Positions 35,202 through 43,725 of a stretch of DNA of 64,000 bases are shown here, one piece after another. The translations under genes were made by a program, and so were the position numbers. The first letter of the stretch is position 1. Each line of letters opens with the position of its first letter. The notes under the pieces were generated by a model. The model did not search any database. It was not told where the DNA came from and saw nothing but the letters and a program-made list of their open reading frames with translations. Source of the DNA: Hephaestia mangrovi (GTDB lineage: Bacteria; Pseudomonadota; Alphaproteobacteria; Sphingomonadales; Sphingomonadaceae); assembly GCF_019880555.1 (NCBI RefSeq), contig NZ_JAINVU010000004.1:1-64000 (forward strand), written 5' to 3'.

Positions 35202-37562
35202 ATGACCAAGACCGTTCGCCCGTGCCAGATCGCGACGCTGCTCGATGATGCGCCCGACGGCATTCGCACGCTGTCGCTCGATTGCTTCGATACGCTGATC
35301 TGGCGTGCGACGCACCTGCCGCAGGACGTGTTCGCCGAATTCGGCTATCCCGGTGGCGGGATCGAGCCGCGCGTGCAGGCGGAGAAGAAGGCGCGGCGCC
35401 ACAATCTGCGGGCCGGGGGAGCGGGCGAGGCCTCGATCGAGGACATTCACGGTCTGCTTCCGGCAGGCGATGCAGGCGTCGCTGCCGAACTCGCGCTCGA
35501 GGCACGTCATTGCTATGCATTCGCGCCGACCGTCGAACTGATCCGCCGCGCGAAGGCGCGCGGGCTGCAGGTCATCATCGTCAGCGACACCTATCTGTCC
35601 GAACCGCAGCTTCGCGCGCTGATCGCCGAAGTTGGCGGCGACAAACTCGCCGACATGATCGATCGCGTCTTCTGCTCGTCCGAGCTTGGCCGGGCGAAAG
35701 CCGGCGGGATGTTCGTGCCCGTGCTCCATGCCTTGCAGGCCTCGCCGCAGACCATCATGCACGTCGGCGACAATCCGATCGCGGACGGCATCGCCGCGAC
35801 CGCCGCTGGCATTCATGCGGTGCAGATCGAGCAATTCGATGTCGCGTCGTCCAGCCGCCTGCGGCTGGAAGCCGCCGCTGCGGCGATCTTCGACCCCGCG
35901 ACACGCGTGTCGCGGCCGGTCTTGCAGCCGCACCGCGCGGCGATCGCGTTGCGGCCCGGCCGCGATCCGGCTTGGGATCTGGGGCATGACGTATTCGGGC
36001 CGTTGCTCGACGCATTCTCGCGCTGGCTGAAGCAAGAGGTCGCCGCGCTGGCGGACGCGACCGGGCGGCCGGTCAAGCCGCTGTTCCTGCTGCGCGACGG
36101 ATTTTTGCCCAAGGCGATGTACGAGGCGATCGGCGGCAGCGGCAGCGCGGTTTCGGTCAGCCGCTTCACCGCGCGGCGCGCCTCCTTTTCCGGCGAAGCC
36201 GCGGTGCGCGACTATCTGGACGAAGAGGAGACCAATCGGGTCGAGGTACTCGCCGCGCAACTCGGGCTGACGGTGGGTGAGGCGCGGAAGATCGGGACGA
36301 CCGGTGCGGCTTTCCGCAAGGCTGCCCTGGCGCCTGACGTCGTCAAGCGGATCGCCTCGCGCAGCGCCGCCTTCGCAAAGCGGTTGGCCGCGCATCTCCG
36401 CCGCGAGGGCCGGATCGAGAAGGGCGACGCGGTAATGCTGGTCGATCTCGGCTATCGCGGCACGGTGCAAGATCTGGCCGGTGCGATCATCGAGGACCAG
36501 TTGGGCGTTACCGTCACTGGCCGATATATGCTGTTGACCGACCATCATGCCGATTCCGACAAGAAGCGGGGCCTGTTCGATTCACGCCATTACGATCACC
36601 GCATGCTGACCGCGCTGAGCCGCCAGATCGCGATCGTCGAACAGGTCGCGACGTCGAATACCGGTTCCGTAATCGATTATGCCGACAACGGCCGGTCGAA
36701 GCACAAGCCGTGCCGGATCAGCGGGGCCCAGGCGGCGGCGCGGGAGGCGATCCAGGAAGGAGCGATCGCTTTTGCCCGAACCGCCGCAGACGCTTTCCAT
36801 CGCGCGCCGGCGTCCGACGACGAGGACGGCCGCCGTCGCATGGCGCTCGCCATCCTCGGCCGCTTGCTGTTCCTGCCGCAGCCCGAAGAAGTCGAGGTCT
36901 TCACGCCGTTCCAGCACGACGTGAATCTCGGCACCGACGATCTCGTTGGCATCGTCGATCACGATCGTGCCAGTGTGGGCCTGCGCCGCCGCGGCCTGTC
37001 CTATCTGCGCGAAGCCGATCGCATGTTCCTGCCGGGCGAACTCCGGCCGCATGGTCTGCCGCTGACGCTGACCAACTGGCTGTCCTGCCGCTTCGAGCTC
37101 GATATCCGCAGCGGCGATTTTGCTGCAAGCAAGATCGACGTGCCGGTGTTCCTAGCGCATCGCGACCAGCAGGTGATGCGCGATTTCGATGCCGTACCCA
37201 CTCATGACGGCTACCACGCCGTCACCATTCCGATCGGCGCTGCCAAGTTCGATGCTGGGGTTCAGCTAGGCGCGCTCGGCGAGATCGTCCAGCTCGAGGA
37301 AGTGGCTTTCTATCGGGTTGGCGAGCTCGGCGCGAAATCGGGCATCGTGCCGACGCCGATCGTCGCCGAGCCGGTATTCGATGAAATGGAGCAGGTTGCC
37401 GACGGCTTGTGGCGGTGCGGCGATCGCAGCTTGCTGTTCGTGCCGCCGCCGAGCGCGGCCACCGAGCCGCTGGTATTGCGGGTCGTGTTCCGGTCGATCG
37501 TGCCTGTTTCGGCGGCGCGCCAGGCGATCCCCGCCGATCACGCCGAAGCGGTCAACGCCTGA
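35202..37562 (+). CDS. Large HAD-superfamily protein of unknown role
   Basis: 786 residues from the ATG at 35202 (AAGGGAG at ten bases; a TTG six bases earlier is possible). An N-terminal HAD domain (about 25-215) has motif I L-D-C-F-D-T-L, motif II I-V-S-D-T-Y-L, the lysine in L-G-R-A-K-A-G-G, and motif IV H-V-G-D-N-P-I-A-D. The second HAD half-domain pattern L-F-L-L-R-D-G-F-L-P and V-D-L-G-Y-R-G-T-V-Q-D-L appears near 300 and 420. The C-terminal 250 residues look like a beta-rich domain that I cannot name. It interrupts the leucine-degradation genes. Similar long HAD proteins often lie in cell-surface glycan loci, but nothing here proves that role. Confidence 0.7.
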   Translation: MTKTVRPCQIATLLDDAPDGIRTLSLDCFDTLIWRATHLPQDVFAEFGYPGGGIEPRVQAEKKARRHNLRAGGAGEASIEDIHGLLPAGDAGVAAELALEARHCYAFAPTVELIRRAKARGLQVIIVSDTYLSEPQLRALIAEVGGDKLADMIDRVFCSSELGRAKAGGMFVPVLHALQASPQTIMHVGDNPIADGIAATAAGIHAVQIEQFDVASSSRLRLEAAAAAIFDPATRVSRPVLQPHRAAIALRPGRDPAWDLGHDVFGPLLDAFSRWLKQEVAALADATGRPVKPLFLLRDGFLPKAMYEAIGGSGSAVSVSRFTARRASFSGEAAVRDYLDEEETNRVEVLAAQLGLTVGEARKIGTTGAAFRKAALAPDVVKRIASRSAAFAKRLAAHLRREGRIEKGDAVMLVDLGYRGTVQDLAGAIIEDQLGVTVTGRYMLLTDHHADSDKKRGLFDSRHYDHRMLTALSRQIAIVEQVATSNTGSVIDYADNGRSKHKPCRISGAQAAAREAIQEGAIAFARTAADAFHRAPASDDEDGRRRMALAILGRLLFLPQPEEVEVFTPFQHDVNLGTDDLVGIVDHDRASVGLRRRGLSYLREADRMFLPGELRPHGLPLTLTNWLSCRFELDIRSGDFAASKIDVPVFLAHRDQQVMRDFDAVPTHDGYHAVTIPIGAAKFDAGVQLGALGEIVQLEEVAFYRVGELGAKSGIVPTPIVAEPVFDEMEQVADGLWRCGDRSLLFVPPPSAATEPLVLRVVFRSIVPVSAARQAIPADHAEAVNA

Positions 37563-37563
37563 T

Positions 37564-37600
37564 CATGCAGCGTCACGCCACGCGGGCCTGACGCTGCATG
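37564..37600. terminator. Perfect hairpin between convergent genes (probable bidirectional terminator)
   Basis: CATGCAGCGTCA at 37564-37575 pairs perfectly with TGACGCTGCATG at 37589-37600 around a 13-base loop. It fills the short gap between the convergent HAD and M13 peptidase genes. No T-tract follows on either side, so its termination role is inferred from position and stem strength. Confidence 0.55.
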
Positions 37601-37607
37601 CCGGGGC

Positions 37608-39692
37608 TTACCAGATGCGCACGCGCTGGTCGGGCGTCAGGTAAAGTTTTTGGTTCGGCTCGACGTTATAGGCCTTGTACCAGTCATCGAGGTTGCGCAC
37701 CGTGAGCGCACGATAGCTGCCCGGCGCATGGCCGTCGGTGGCGATCTGCTGCTTCAACGCCTTGTCGCGGGTCTTCGTTCGCCAGCTCTGGGCGAAGGCG
37801 AGGAAGAATCGTTGGTCGCCGGTCAGCCCGTCGATCACCGGTGCGGGCTTGCCGCCCAGCGAGGCGTGATAGGCATCGAGCGCGGCATTGAGGCCAGCGA
37901 GATCGGCGATATTCTCGCCCAGCGTCTGCTCGCCGTTGATATGGATGCCCGGTAGCGGCTCGTAAGCATCGAACTGCTTGGCCAGCGCCGCACCCGCTGC
38001 TTCGAAATGCTTGAGATCGGCCGGCGTCCACCAGTTGCGCAGGCGGCCCTCGGCATCGAACATCGCGCCGTTGTTATCGAAGCTGTGGCTGATCTCGTGG
38101 CCGATCACCGCGCCGATCGAGCCGTAATTGGCGGCCGGATCTGCGTGCGGATCATAGAACGGCGCTTGCAGGATCGCGGCCGGGAAGTTGAGCGCGTTCT
38201 GCAACGGCAGGTTGACGGCATTGACAGTCTGCGGTGTCATCCACCATTCGCCGCGGTTCACCGGCTTGCCGATCTTGGCGACCTGATGATGATATTCGGC
38301 GAGCTGAGCATTGCGGAAATTGGCGACCGGATCATCGGCGCTCACCTGCATGCCCGAATAGTCGCGCCAGGTTTCAGGATAGCCGATGCCGACTTTCAGC
38401 GTCTCAATCTTCTTGCGCGCTTCCGCCTTGGTCGCGGGCGCCATCCAGTCGATTGCCGCGACGCGTTTGTCGAACGCCGCCAGAATACCCTTCACCATAT
38501 TCTGGATGTCGGCCTTCGATGAGGCCGGGAAATATTGCTTCACGTAAAGCTGGCCGACCGCGTCGCCCAGCGCCGACTGCACCGCGGCGATCGCGCGCTT
38601 GTCACGCGTGCGCTGCTCGGGCGTGCCCGACAGCGTCGTGCCGTAAAAGGCGAAATGCGCGTCGTCGAACGTCTTGGGCAGCACCGAGGCGACCTGGTTG
38701 ATGCGATGGAAGGTCAGCCAGTCCTGCCACGTCTGCAGCGGTTCGGAAGCGACCAGAGCAGCCTCGCCGGTGATCGCCTGCGGTTGCCAGGCGATGAAAT
38801 CCTGCTGGTCGGGAAGGCCGGCGGCCTGCCAATAAGCGTTCCAGTCGATGCCCGGAGCCTTCTTCGCGAAATCGGCCTTGGTCCAGGGATCGTGACCCTT
38901 TGACATCTGTTCGGTATCGGTCAGCGTCGCATGCGCCTTCGCGAGCTTGGTTTCGAGATCGAAGATGCGCTGGGCGCGGGCCTGCGCATCGCTGATCCCG
39001 GCGAGCGTCAGGATCTGCGCGATATATTTCTTATAGGCATCGCGGATCGACGCCATGTCGGCCGAGGACGAGAGGTAATAATCGCGATCGGGCAGGCCGA
39101 GGCCGCCTTGCAGGACGTACGGCACGGTCTTCGATGGGTCGGTCAGCGCCTGCGTCACGAACAGGCCGAACAGATTCTCGGTGCCGAGGTTGGTGGCGTT
39201 GATCGGGTCTTCATCGGCGCGCATGTTGGCGCCGAGCATCGATGCGAGCTGCGTCTTGTCCTTCAACGCGGCGATCGCATCGAGATCGGGCTGGATCGGA
39301 GCGAGCCCGCGCCGCTCGATGCCCTGCGTGTCCATATAAGCGGTGTAGTAATCGGCGATTTTGCGTTGGTCGCTGCCCGGCGCGGCATTGGCCTTGAGCG
39401 CGGCGTCGATGATCGCCTTGTTGTTCGCTTCGGCCTTGTTGAACACTTCGAGGAAGACGCCGGTCGAGGAGCGGTCGGCGGGGATTTCGGTCTTGGCGCG
39501 CCAGCCGCCATTGGCATATTCGTCGAAATTGTCGCCCGGCTTCACTGACTTGTCGAGACCGGTGAGATCGACGCCGACCTCGGTTCCGGTGGCCGCCGAC
39601 TGCTCGGCGGCGGTGCTGTTGCTGCCGCCGCTATGGCCGGTGCAGGCAGTGGTGGCGAGCAGGGTCGCCGTCAGGATCGCGATACGCTTCAT
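37608..39692 (-). CDS. M13-family metalloendopeptidase (PepO/neprilysin-like)
   Basis: 694 residues. The signal peptide M-K-R-I-A-I-L-T-A-T-L-L-A-T-T-A-C ends in a cysteine, so it may be a lipoprotein, though the lipobox is imperfect. The neprilysin N-terminal domain fills the first two thirds. The zinc site is V-I-G-H-E-I-S-H-S-F-D near 527, with the third ligand in G-E-N-I-A-D-L-A-G near 590. Such enzymes cleave oligopeptides in the periplasm. It is convergent with the HAD gene and divergent from mccB. Confidence 0.93.
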   Translation of the reverse strand: MKRIAILTATLLATTACTGHSGGSNSTAAEQSAATGTEVGVDLTGLDKSVKPGDNFDEYANGGWRAKTEIPADRSSTGVFLEVFNKAEANNKAIIDAALKANAAPGSDQRKIADYYTAYMDTQGIERRGLAPIQPDLDAIAALKDKTQLASMLGANMRADEDPINATNLGTENLFGLFVTQALTDPSKTVPYVLQGGLGLPDRDYYLSSSADMASIRDAYKKYIAQILTLAGISDAQARAQRIFDLETKLAKAHATLTDTEQMSKGHDPWTKADFAKKAPGIDWNAYWQAAGLPDQQDFIAWQPQAITGEAALVASEPLQTWQDWLTFHRINQVASVLPKTFDDAHFAFYGTTLSGTPEQRTRDKRAIAAVQSALGDAVGQLYVKQYFPASSKADIQNMVKGILAAFDKRVAAIDWMAPATKAEARKKIETLKVGIGYPETWRDYSGMQVSADDPVANFRNAQLAEYHHQVAKIGKPVNRGEWWMTPQTVNAVNLPLQNALNFPAAILQAPFYDPHADPAANYGSIGAVIGHEISHSFDNNGAMFDAEGRLRNWWTPADLKHFEAAGAALAKQFDAYEPLPGIHINGEQTLGENIADLAGLNAALDAYHASLGGKPAPVIDGLTGDQRFFLAFAQSWRTKTRDKALKQQIATDGHAPGSYRALTVRNLDDWYKAYNVEPNQKLYLTPDQRVRIW

Positions 39693-39807
39693 TGCCAGGG
39701 TCTCTCCGAAATCCGGTGTATGAGCGCGGAGCTACACCTGCGGCGCGGCGATTGCCAGTGGCTCCGCGAAACCCTAGTCACACATGCAACCAAGAGAGGA
39801 GTCCTGA

Positions 39808-41409
39808 ATGAGCGCGCCCGTGCTCGACACCAAATTGTCGGTTGATAGCGAGACGTTTCGGACCAGTGTGGCGCACAATCGCGCCCTGGTCGAGCGCCTG
39901 CGCAATGATGTCGCCAAGGCAGCGCTCGGCGGCTCCGAGCGCTCGCGCGAACGCCATACCAGTCGCGGCAAGCTGCTGCCGCGCGAGCGCGTCGAACGGC
40001 TGCTCGATCCGGGCTCGCCGTTCCTCGAGATCGGCCAGCTCGCCGCCTGCGACATGTACGAGGGCGACGTGCCCGGCGCCGGGCTGATCTGCGGGATCGG
40101 GCGCGTATCGGGGCGCCAGGTGATGATCGTCTGCAACGACGCCACGGTGAAGGGCGGCACTTATTATCCGATGACGGTGAAGAAGCACCTCCGCGCGCAG
40201 GAGATCGCCGAGGCCAACCTTTTGCCGTGCATCTATCTGGTCGATTCGGGCGGCGCGAACCTGCCGCATCAGGCCGAGGTCTTTCCCGATCGCGATCATT
40301 TCGGCCGCATCTTCTTCAACCAGGCCAACATGTCGGCGCTGGGCATCCCGCAGATCGCCTGTGTGATGGGCAGTTGCACCGCCGGCGGCGCCTATGTGCC
40401 GGCGATGAGCGACGAGAGCGTGATCGTGCGCAACCAGGGCACGATCTTTCTCGCCGGCCCGCCGCTGGTGAAGGCGGCGACGGGCGAAGTGATCTCGGCC
40501 GAGGAACTGGGCGGGGCGGAGACCCACGGGCGCAAGTCCGGGGTGGTCGATCACGTCGCCGAGAATGACGAGCACGCGCTGACGATCGTGCGCGACATCG
40601 TCTCGACACTGCCCACCAACCGCACGCCGGATATCGCGCTCAAGGAGCCGCGCCCGCCGAAGTTCGACGCCGAGGAGCTTTACGGCATCATCCCCGACGA
40701 CGTCCGCGCGCCCTATGATGTCCATGAAGTGATCGCGCGGCTGGTCGACGGCAGCGAATTCGCCGAGTTCAAGGCGCTCTACGGCACCTCGCTGGTGTGC
40801 GGCTTCGCGCATATATGGGGCATGCCGGTGGCGATCCTCGCCAACAATGGCGTGCTGTTCAGCGAAAGTGCCGTGAAGGGCGCGCATTTCATCGAGCTCG
40901 CTTGCCAGCGGCGCATCCCGCTGCTGTTCCTGCAGAACATCTCGGGCTTCATGGTCGGCGGCAAATATGAGGCGGAAGGCATCGCCAAGCACGGCGCCAA
41001 GCTGGTGACGGCGGTGGCGACCGCCAGCGTGCCCAAGATCACATTGCTGATCGGCGGCAGCTTCGGCGCCGGCAATTACGGCATGTGCGGCCGGGCCTAT
41101 AGCCCGCGCTTCCTGTTCACCTGGCCCAACAGCCGCATTTCGGTGATGGGTGGCGAGCAGGCGGCGAGCGTGCTGGCGACGGTGCATCGCGACGCCGATG
41201 GCTGGAGCGACGAACAGGCCGAGGCATTCAAGGCGCCGATCCGCCAGAAATATGAGGACGAGGGCAATCCCTGGCACGCCACCGCGCGGTTGTGGGATGA
41301 CGGGATCATCGATCCGGCGCAGACCCGCGACGTGCTCGGCCTTGCTTTCGCGGCGACGCTCAACGCGCCGATTCCCGAAAATCCGCGGTTCGGCGTGTTC
41401 CGGATGTGA
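39808..41409 (+). CDS. mccB: Acyl-CoA carboxylase carboxyltransferase beta subunit (methylcrotonyl-CoA type)
   Basis: 533 residues, carboxyltransferase family, start ATG with GAGGAG. Conserved segments are [13 protein letters not shown] near 50, [11 protein letters not shown] near 140, [11 protein letters not shown] near 188, and Q-N-I-S-G-F-M-V-G near 380, the last three typical of methylcrotonyl-CoA carboxylase. With ivd upstream it points to leucine catabolism. The biotin-carrying alpha subunit is not encoded next to it, which is unusual, since an amylase gene follows immediately. Confidence 0.9.
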   Translation: MSAPVLDTKLSVDSETFRTSVAHNRALVERLRNDVAKAALGGSERSRERHTSRGKLLPRERVERLLDPGSPFLEIGQLAACDMYEGDVPGAGLICGIGRVSGRQVMIVCNDATVKGGTYYPMTVKKHLRAQEIAEANLLPCIYLVDSGGANLPHQAEVFPDRDHFGRIFFNQANMSALGIPQIACVMGSCTAGGAYVPAMSDESVIVRNQGTIFLAGPPLVKAATGEVISAEELGGAETHGRKSGVVDHVAENDEHALTIVRDIVSTLPTNRTPDIALKEPRPPKFDAEELYGIIPDDVRAPYDVHEVIARLVDGSEFAEFKALYGTSLVCGFAHIWGMPVAILANNGVLFSESAVKGAHFIELACQRRIPLLFLQNISGFMVGGKYEAEGIAKHGAKLVTAVATASVPKITLLIGGSFGAGNYGMCGRAYSPRFLFTWPNSRISVMGGEQAASVLATVHRDADGWSDEQAEAFKAPIRQKYEDEGNPWHATARLWDDGIIDPAQTRDVLGLAFAATLNAPIPENPRFGVFRM

Positions 41410-41410
41410 G

Positions 41411-41424
41411 CCCATACGTATTCA
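41411..41424. promoter_or_regulatory. ATACGTAT operator, copy 1 (amylase gene)
   Basis: CCCATACGTATTCA, core at 41414-41421, lies directly after mccB and 26 bases before the amylase start. The half-site ATACGTATTCA is shared with copy 3, and copy 2 is its inverted form. It is a likely LacI-family binding site, inferred from repetition in front of co-functional genes. Confidence 0.6.
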
Positions 41425-41449
41425 TCGTGACGGCGCGGGCTCGCTGGGC

Positions 41450-42856
41450 ATGATGGCGGCCATGAGAGGATATCTGAAACGTGCGATCGCGGCCGCGGCA
41501 GTGGCTGCGACTGTTGCTGGTTCGGCCCCGGCGAGCGCGGCGATCGCAGATCGCTACACGCCCAGGCCCTATGTCGAGATCAAGCATCCCGACTGGTCGA
41601 AAACCGCCGTGCTCTACGAGCTCAATACGCGGCAGTTCACGCACGAGGGCACGTTCAACGCCGCCGCCAGGCAATTGCCGCGGCTGAAGACGCTCGGTGT
41701 CGGCATCATCTGGCTGATGCCGGTGCAGCCGATCGGCGAGGTCCATCGCAAGGGTACGCTCGGCAGCCCCTATTCGGTGCGCGATTATGAGGCGGTCAAT
41801 CCCGAGTTCGGGACGATGGCCGATCTCAAGGCGTTCGTCGCCGCTGCCCATAAGCTGGGAATGCACGTCATCCTCGATTGGGTCGGCAATCACACAGCGT
41901 GGGACAATCCGCTGCACAGCCAGCATCCCGACTGGTACGAGCATGATTGGAAGGGCGCCAACCGGCCGACGCCGTGGTGGGACTGGTCCGACATCATCGA
42001 CCTCGATTATTCGAAGCCGGGCCTGCGCCGATATATGACGGAGGCGATGAAATTCTGGGTGCGGGAGGCTGATGTCGACGGCTTCCGCTGCGACGTGGCG
42101 GGTTATGTGCCGCTCGATTTCTGGGAAAATGCGCGCGCCGAGCTCGACGCGATCAAGCCGGTCTTCATGCTCGCCGAATGGGACCAGCGCGATGTCCACA
42201 AGGCCGCGTTCGACGCCAGCTATGCGTGGAAATGGAACAACGCGATGGCCGATATCGCCGCGGGCAAGGCCGACGTCAGTGCACTGTTCGGCTATTATTC
42301 GGAAAACCAGAGCGCCTGGCCCGACGCGGCGATGCGCATGGTCTATACCGAAAACCACGATCAGAATGCCTGGGAAGGAACCGAATACGAGCGTTTCGGC
42401 AAGGCGCGGATCGATGCGATCGTGCTGTCGTTCGTGGGCGAGGGCATCCCGCTGATCTACAACGGCGAGGAAGCGGGCAACCGCAAGCGGCTCGCTTTCT
42501 TCGAGCGTGATCCGATTGCGTGGCGCGACGATCCCAACAACGCGCTGTTCACCAGGCTGATCGCGTTCCGCACCGCGCATCGCGCGCTGTGGAATGCGCC
42601 ATGGGGCGCGCGGATGATTCCAGTCGTGAACAGCGCACCGGCCAAGGTGCTGTCGTTCGTGCGCGAGAAGGGCGGCGACAAGGTGTTCGCGCTGTTCAAT
42701 CTGTCGGATGCCCCGCAGACGATCACCTTCAGCGATGGCCCGGTGGCCGGACGTTATACCGATTTCGACGATGGCAATGCGATGACGATCGACGCCGCGA
42801 CGCAGATGACGTTGGCGCCGTGGAGCTATCGCGTGCTGGCAGGACGTGGGCCCTGA
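41450..42856 (+). CDS. GH13 alpha-amylase-family glycosidase, exported
   Basis: About 468 residues. Two ATGs at 41450/41453 and a third at 41462 are possible; all precede a signal peptide (R-A-I-A-A-A-A-V-A-A-T-V-A-G-S-A-P-A-S-A). The GH13 motifs are D-W-V-G-N-H near 143, the nucleophile Asp in D-G-F-R-C-D-V-A-G, the acid Glu in M-L-A-E-W-D and Asp in T-E-N-H-D-Q-N. A short beta domain ends the protein. It should hydrolyse alpha-glucans or maltodextrins in the periplasm. It heads the glucan-use locus and carries the operator copy 1; the DUF6445-type gene overlaps its stop. Confidence 0.9.
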   Translation: MMAAMRGYLKRAIAAAAVAATVAGSAPASAAIADRYTPRPYVEIKHPDWSKTAVLYELNTRQFTHEGTFNAAARQLPRLKTLGVGIIWLMPVQPIGEVHRKGTLGSPYSVRDYEAVNPEFGTMADLKAFVAAAHKLGMHVILDWVGNHTAWDNPLHSQHPDWYEHDWKGANRPTPWWDWSDIIDLDYSKPGLRRYMTEAMKFWVREADVDGFRCDVAGYVPLDFWENARAELDAIKPVFMLAEWDQRDVHKAAFDASYAWKWNNAMADIAAGKADVSALFGYYSENQSAWPDAAMRMVYTENHDQNAWEGTEYERFGKARIDAIVLSFVGEGIPLIYNGEEAGNRKRLAFFERDPIAWRDDPNNALFTRLIAFRTAHRALWNAPWGARMIPVVNSAPAKVLSFVREKGGDKVFALFNLSDAPQTITFSDGPVAGRYTDFDDGNAMTIDAATQMTLAPWSYRVLAGRGP

Positions 42857-43557
42857 GCGCGGCGAGCGCCTCTGCAGGCTGGTCGCTTTCGCTCGTCGAA
42901 CATGGCGCCGAGCGCGAGCCGGTCGTCGTCATCGACAATTTCGCCCCCGCGCCCGATCGCTTGATCGACGATGCCGGCTTCCTGTCGTTTCAACCGATCG
43001 GCCCGCATTATCCCGGCATTCGCGCGGTGGTCGCCCCGGCGATGCTGCACGACCTGATGGTGGCGCTCGAACCGGTCGTTGCCGAGGCGTTCGGCTGCCC
43101 GGCGTTCGAGGTGATCGATGCCTTCTATTCGCTGGTGACCACGCGCCCGTCCGCGCTGGCGCCGATCCAGCGGTTGCCGCATTTCGATGGCGTCGAGCGC
43201 GAGCGGCTGGCCTTGCTCCATTTCCTTGCTCGCGACGAACGCAGTGGCACAGCCTTCTACCGCCACCGATCGACCGGATTTGAAACCGTGACGGCCGAGC
43301 GGCTGCCCGCTTACCGCCGGTCGCTCGATGCCGATATCGGCACGCACGGCTTGCCGCCGCCCGGCTATATCGACGGCAATACCCCGATCTTCGACCGGAT
43401 CGCGCGATACGAGGGGCGGTTCAATCGCGCGATCCTCTATCGCAGCAACACGCTGCATTGCGCCGCGATTCCCGAGGACATGGCGTTCGTTGCCGATCCC
43501 CGAGCCGGGCGGTTGACCGTCAACACCTTCCTGATGGCGGAAACGCGAGGCCGCTGA
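42853..43557 (+). CDS. DUF6445-like protein of TonB-receptor/halogenase loci
   Basis: About 234 residues, with E-P-V-V-V-I-D-N-F-A-P near 22 and L-P-H-F-D-G-V near 110, and a late segment Y-R-S-N-T-L-H. This looks like the family I know as DUF6445, found beside TonB receptors and halogenase-like flavoproteins. The fold resembles a double-stranded beta helix of 2-oxoglutarate oxygenases, which is a guess. The start is unusual: in this frame there is no ATG near, only CTG at 42853 forming CTGA with the amylase stop, or a GTG at 42820 inside the amylase gene. The function is unknown. Confidence 0.6.
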   Translation: MSAASASAGWSLSLVEHGAEREPVVVIDNFAPAPDRLIDDAGFLSFQPIGPHYPGIRAVVAPAMLHDLMVALEPVVAEAFGCPAFEVIDAFYSLVTTRPSALAPIQRLPHFDGVERERLALLHFLARDERSGTAFYRHRSTGFETVTAERLPAYRRSLDADIGTHGLPPPGYIDGNTPIFDRIARYEGRFNRAILYRSNTLHCAAIPEDMAFVADPRAGRLTVNTFLMAETRGR

Positions 43558-43609
43558 GCGCTGTTGCAATTCGGCAACGGCGGGGTCACGCCGCAGCGTG
43601 ACAGTCATG

Positions 43610-43623
43610 TGAATACGTATGTC
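43610..43623. promoter_or_regulatory. ATACGTAT operator, copy 2 (TonB receptor gene)
   Basis: TGAATACGTATGTC, core at 43613-43620, stands about 100 bases upstream of the TonB-receptor ATG, in the position of a promoter operator. It is the inverted equivalent of copies 1 and 3. Confidence 0.6.
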
Positions 43624-43725
43624 GCTTTCTTCACACTAGGCCCGCCGCGGGAATAATCGAGCCTGCAATCGATCGCGCCGTTCAGCGCGACGACCGGCGC
43701 ATGTCGCGCAAAGGGGAGGCTATTG

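Noticed and set aside
33843-36548. 901-codon minus-strand open frame antisense to ivd and the HAD gene
   Set aside because: It covers two well-supported genes on the other strand and has the composition of a GC-rich codon shadow, with no ribosome site or family motif.
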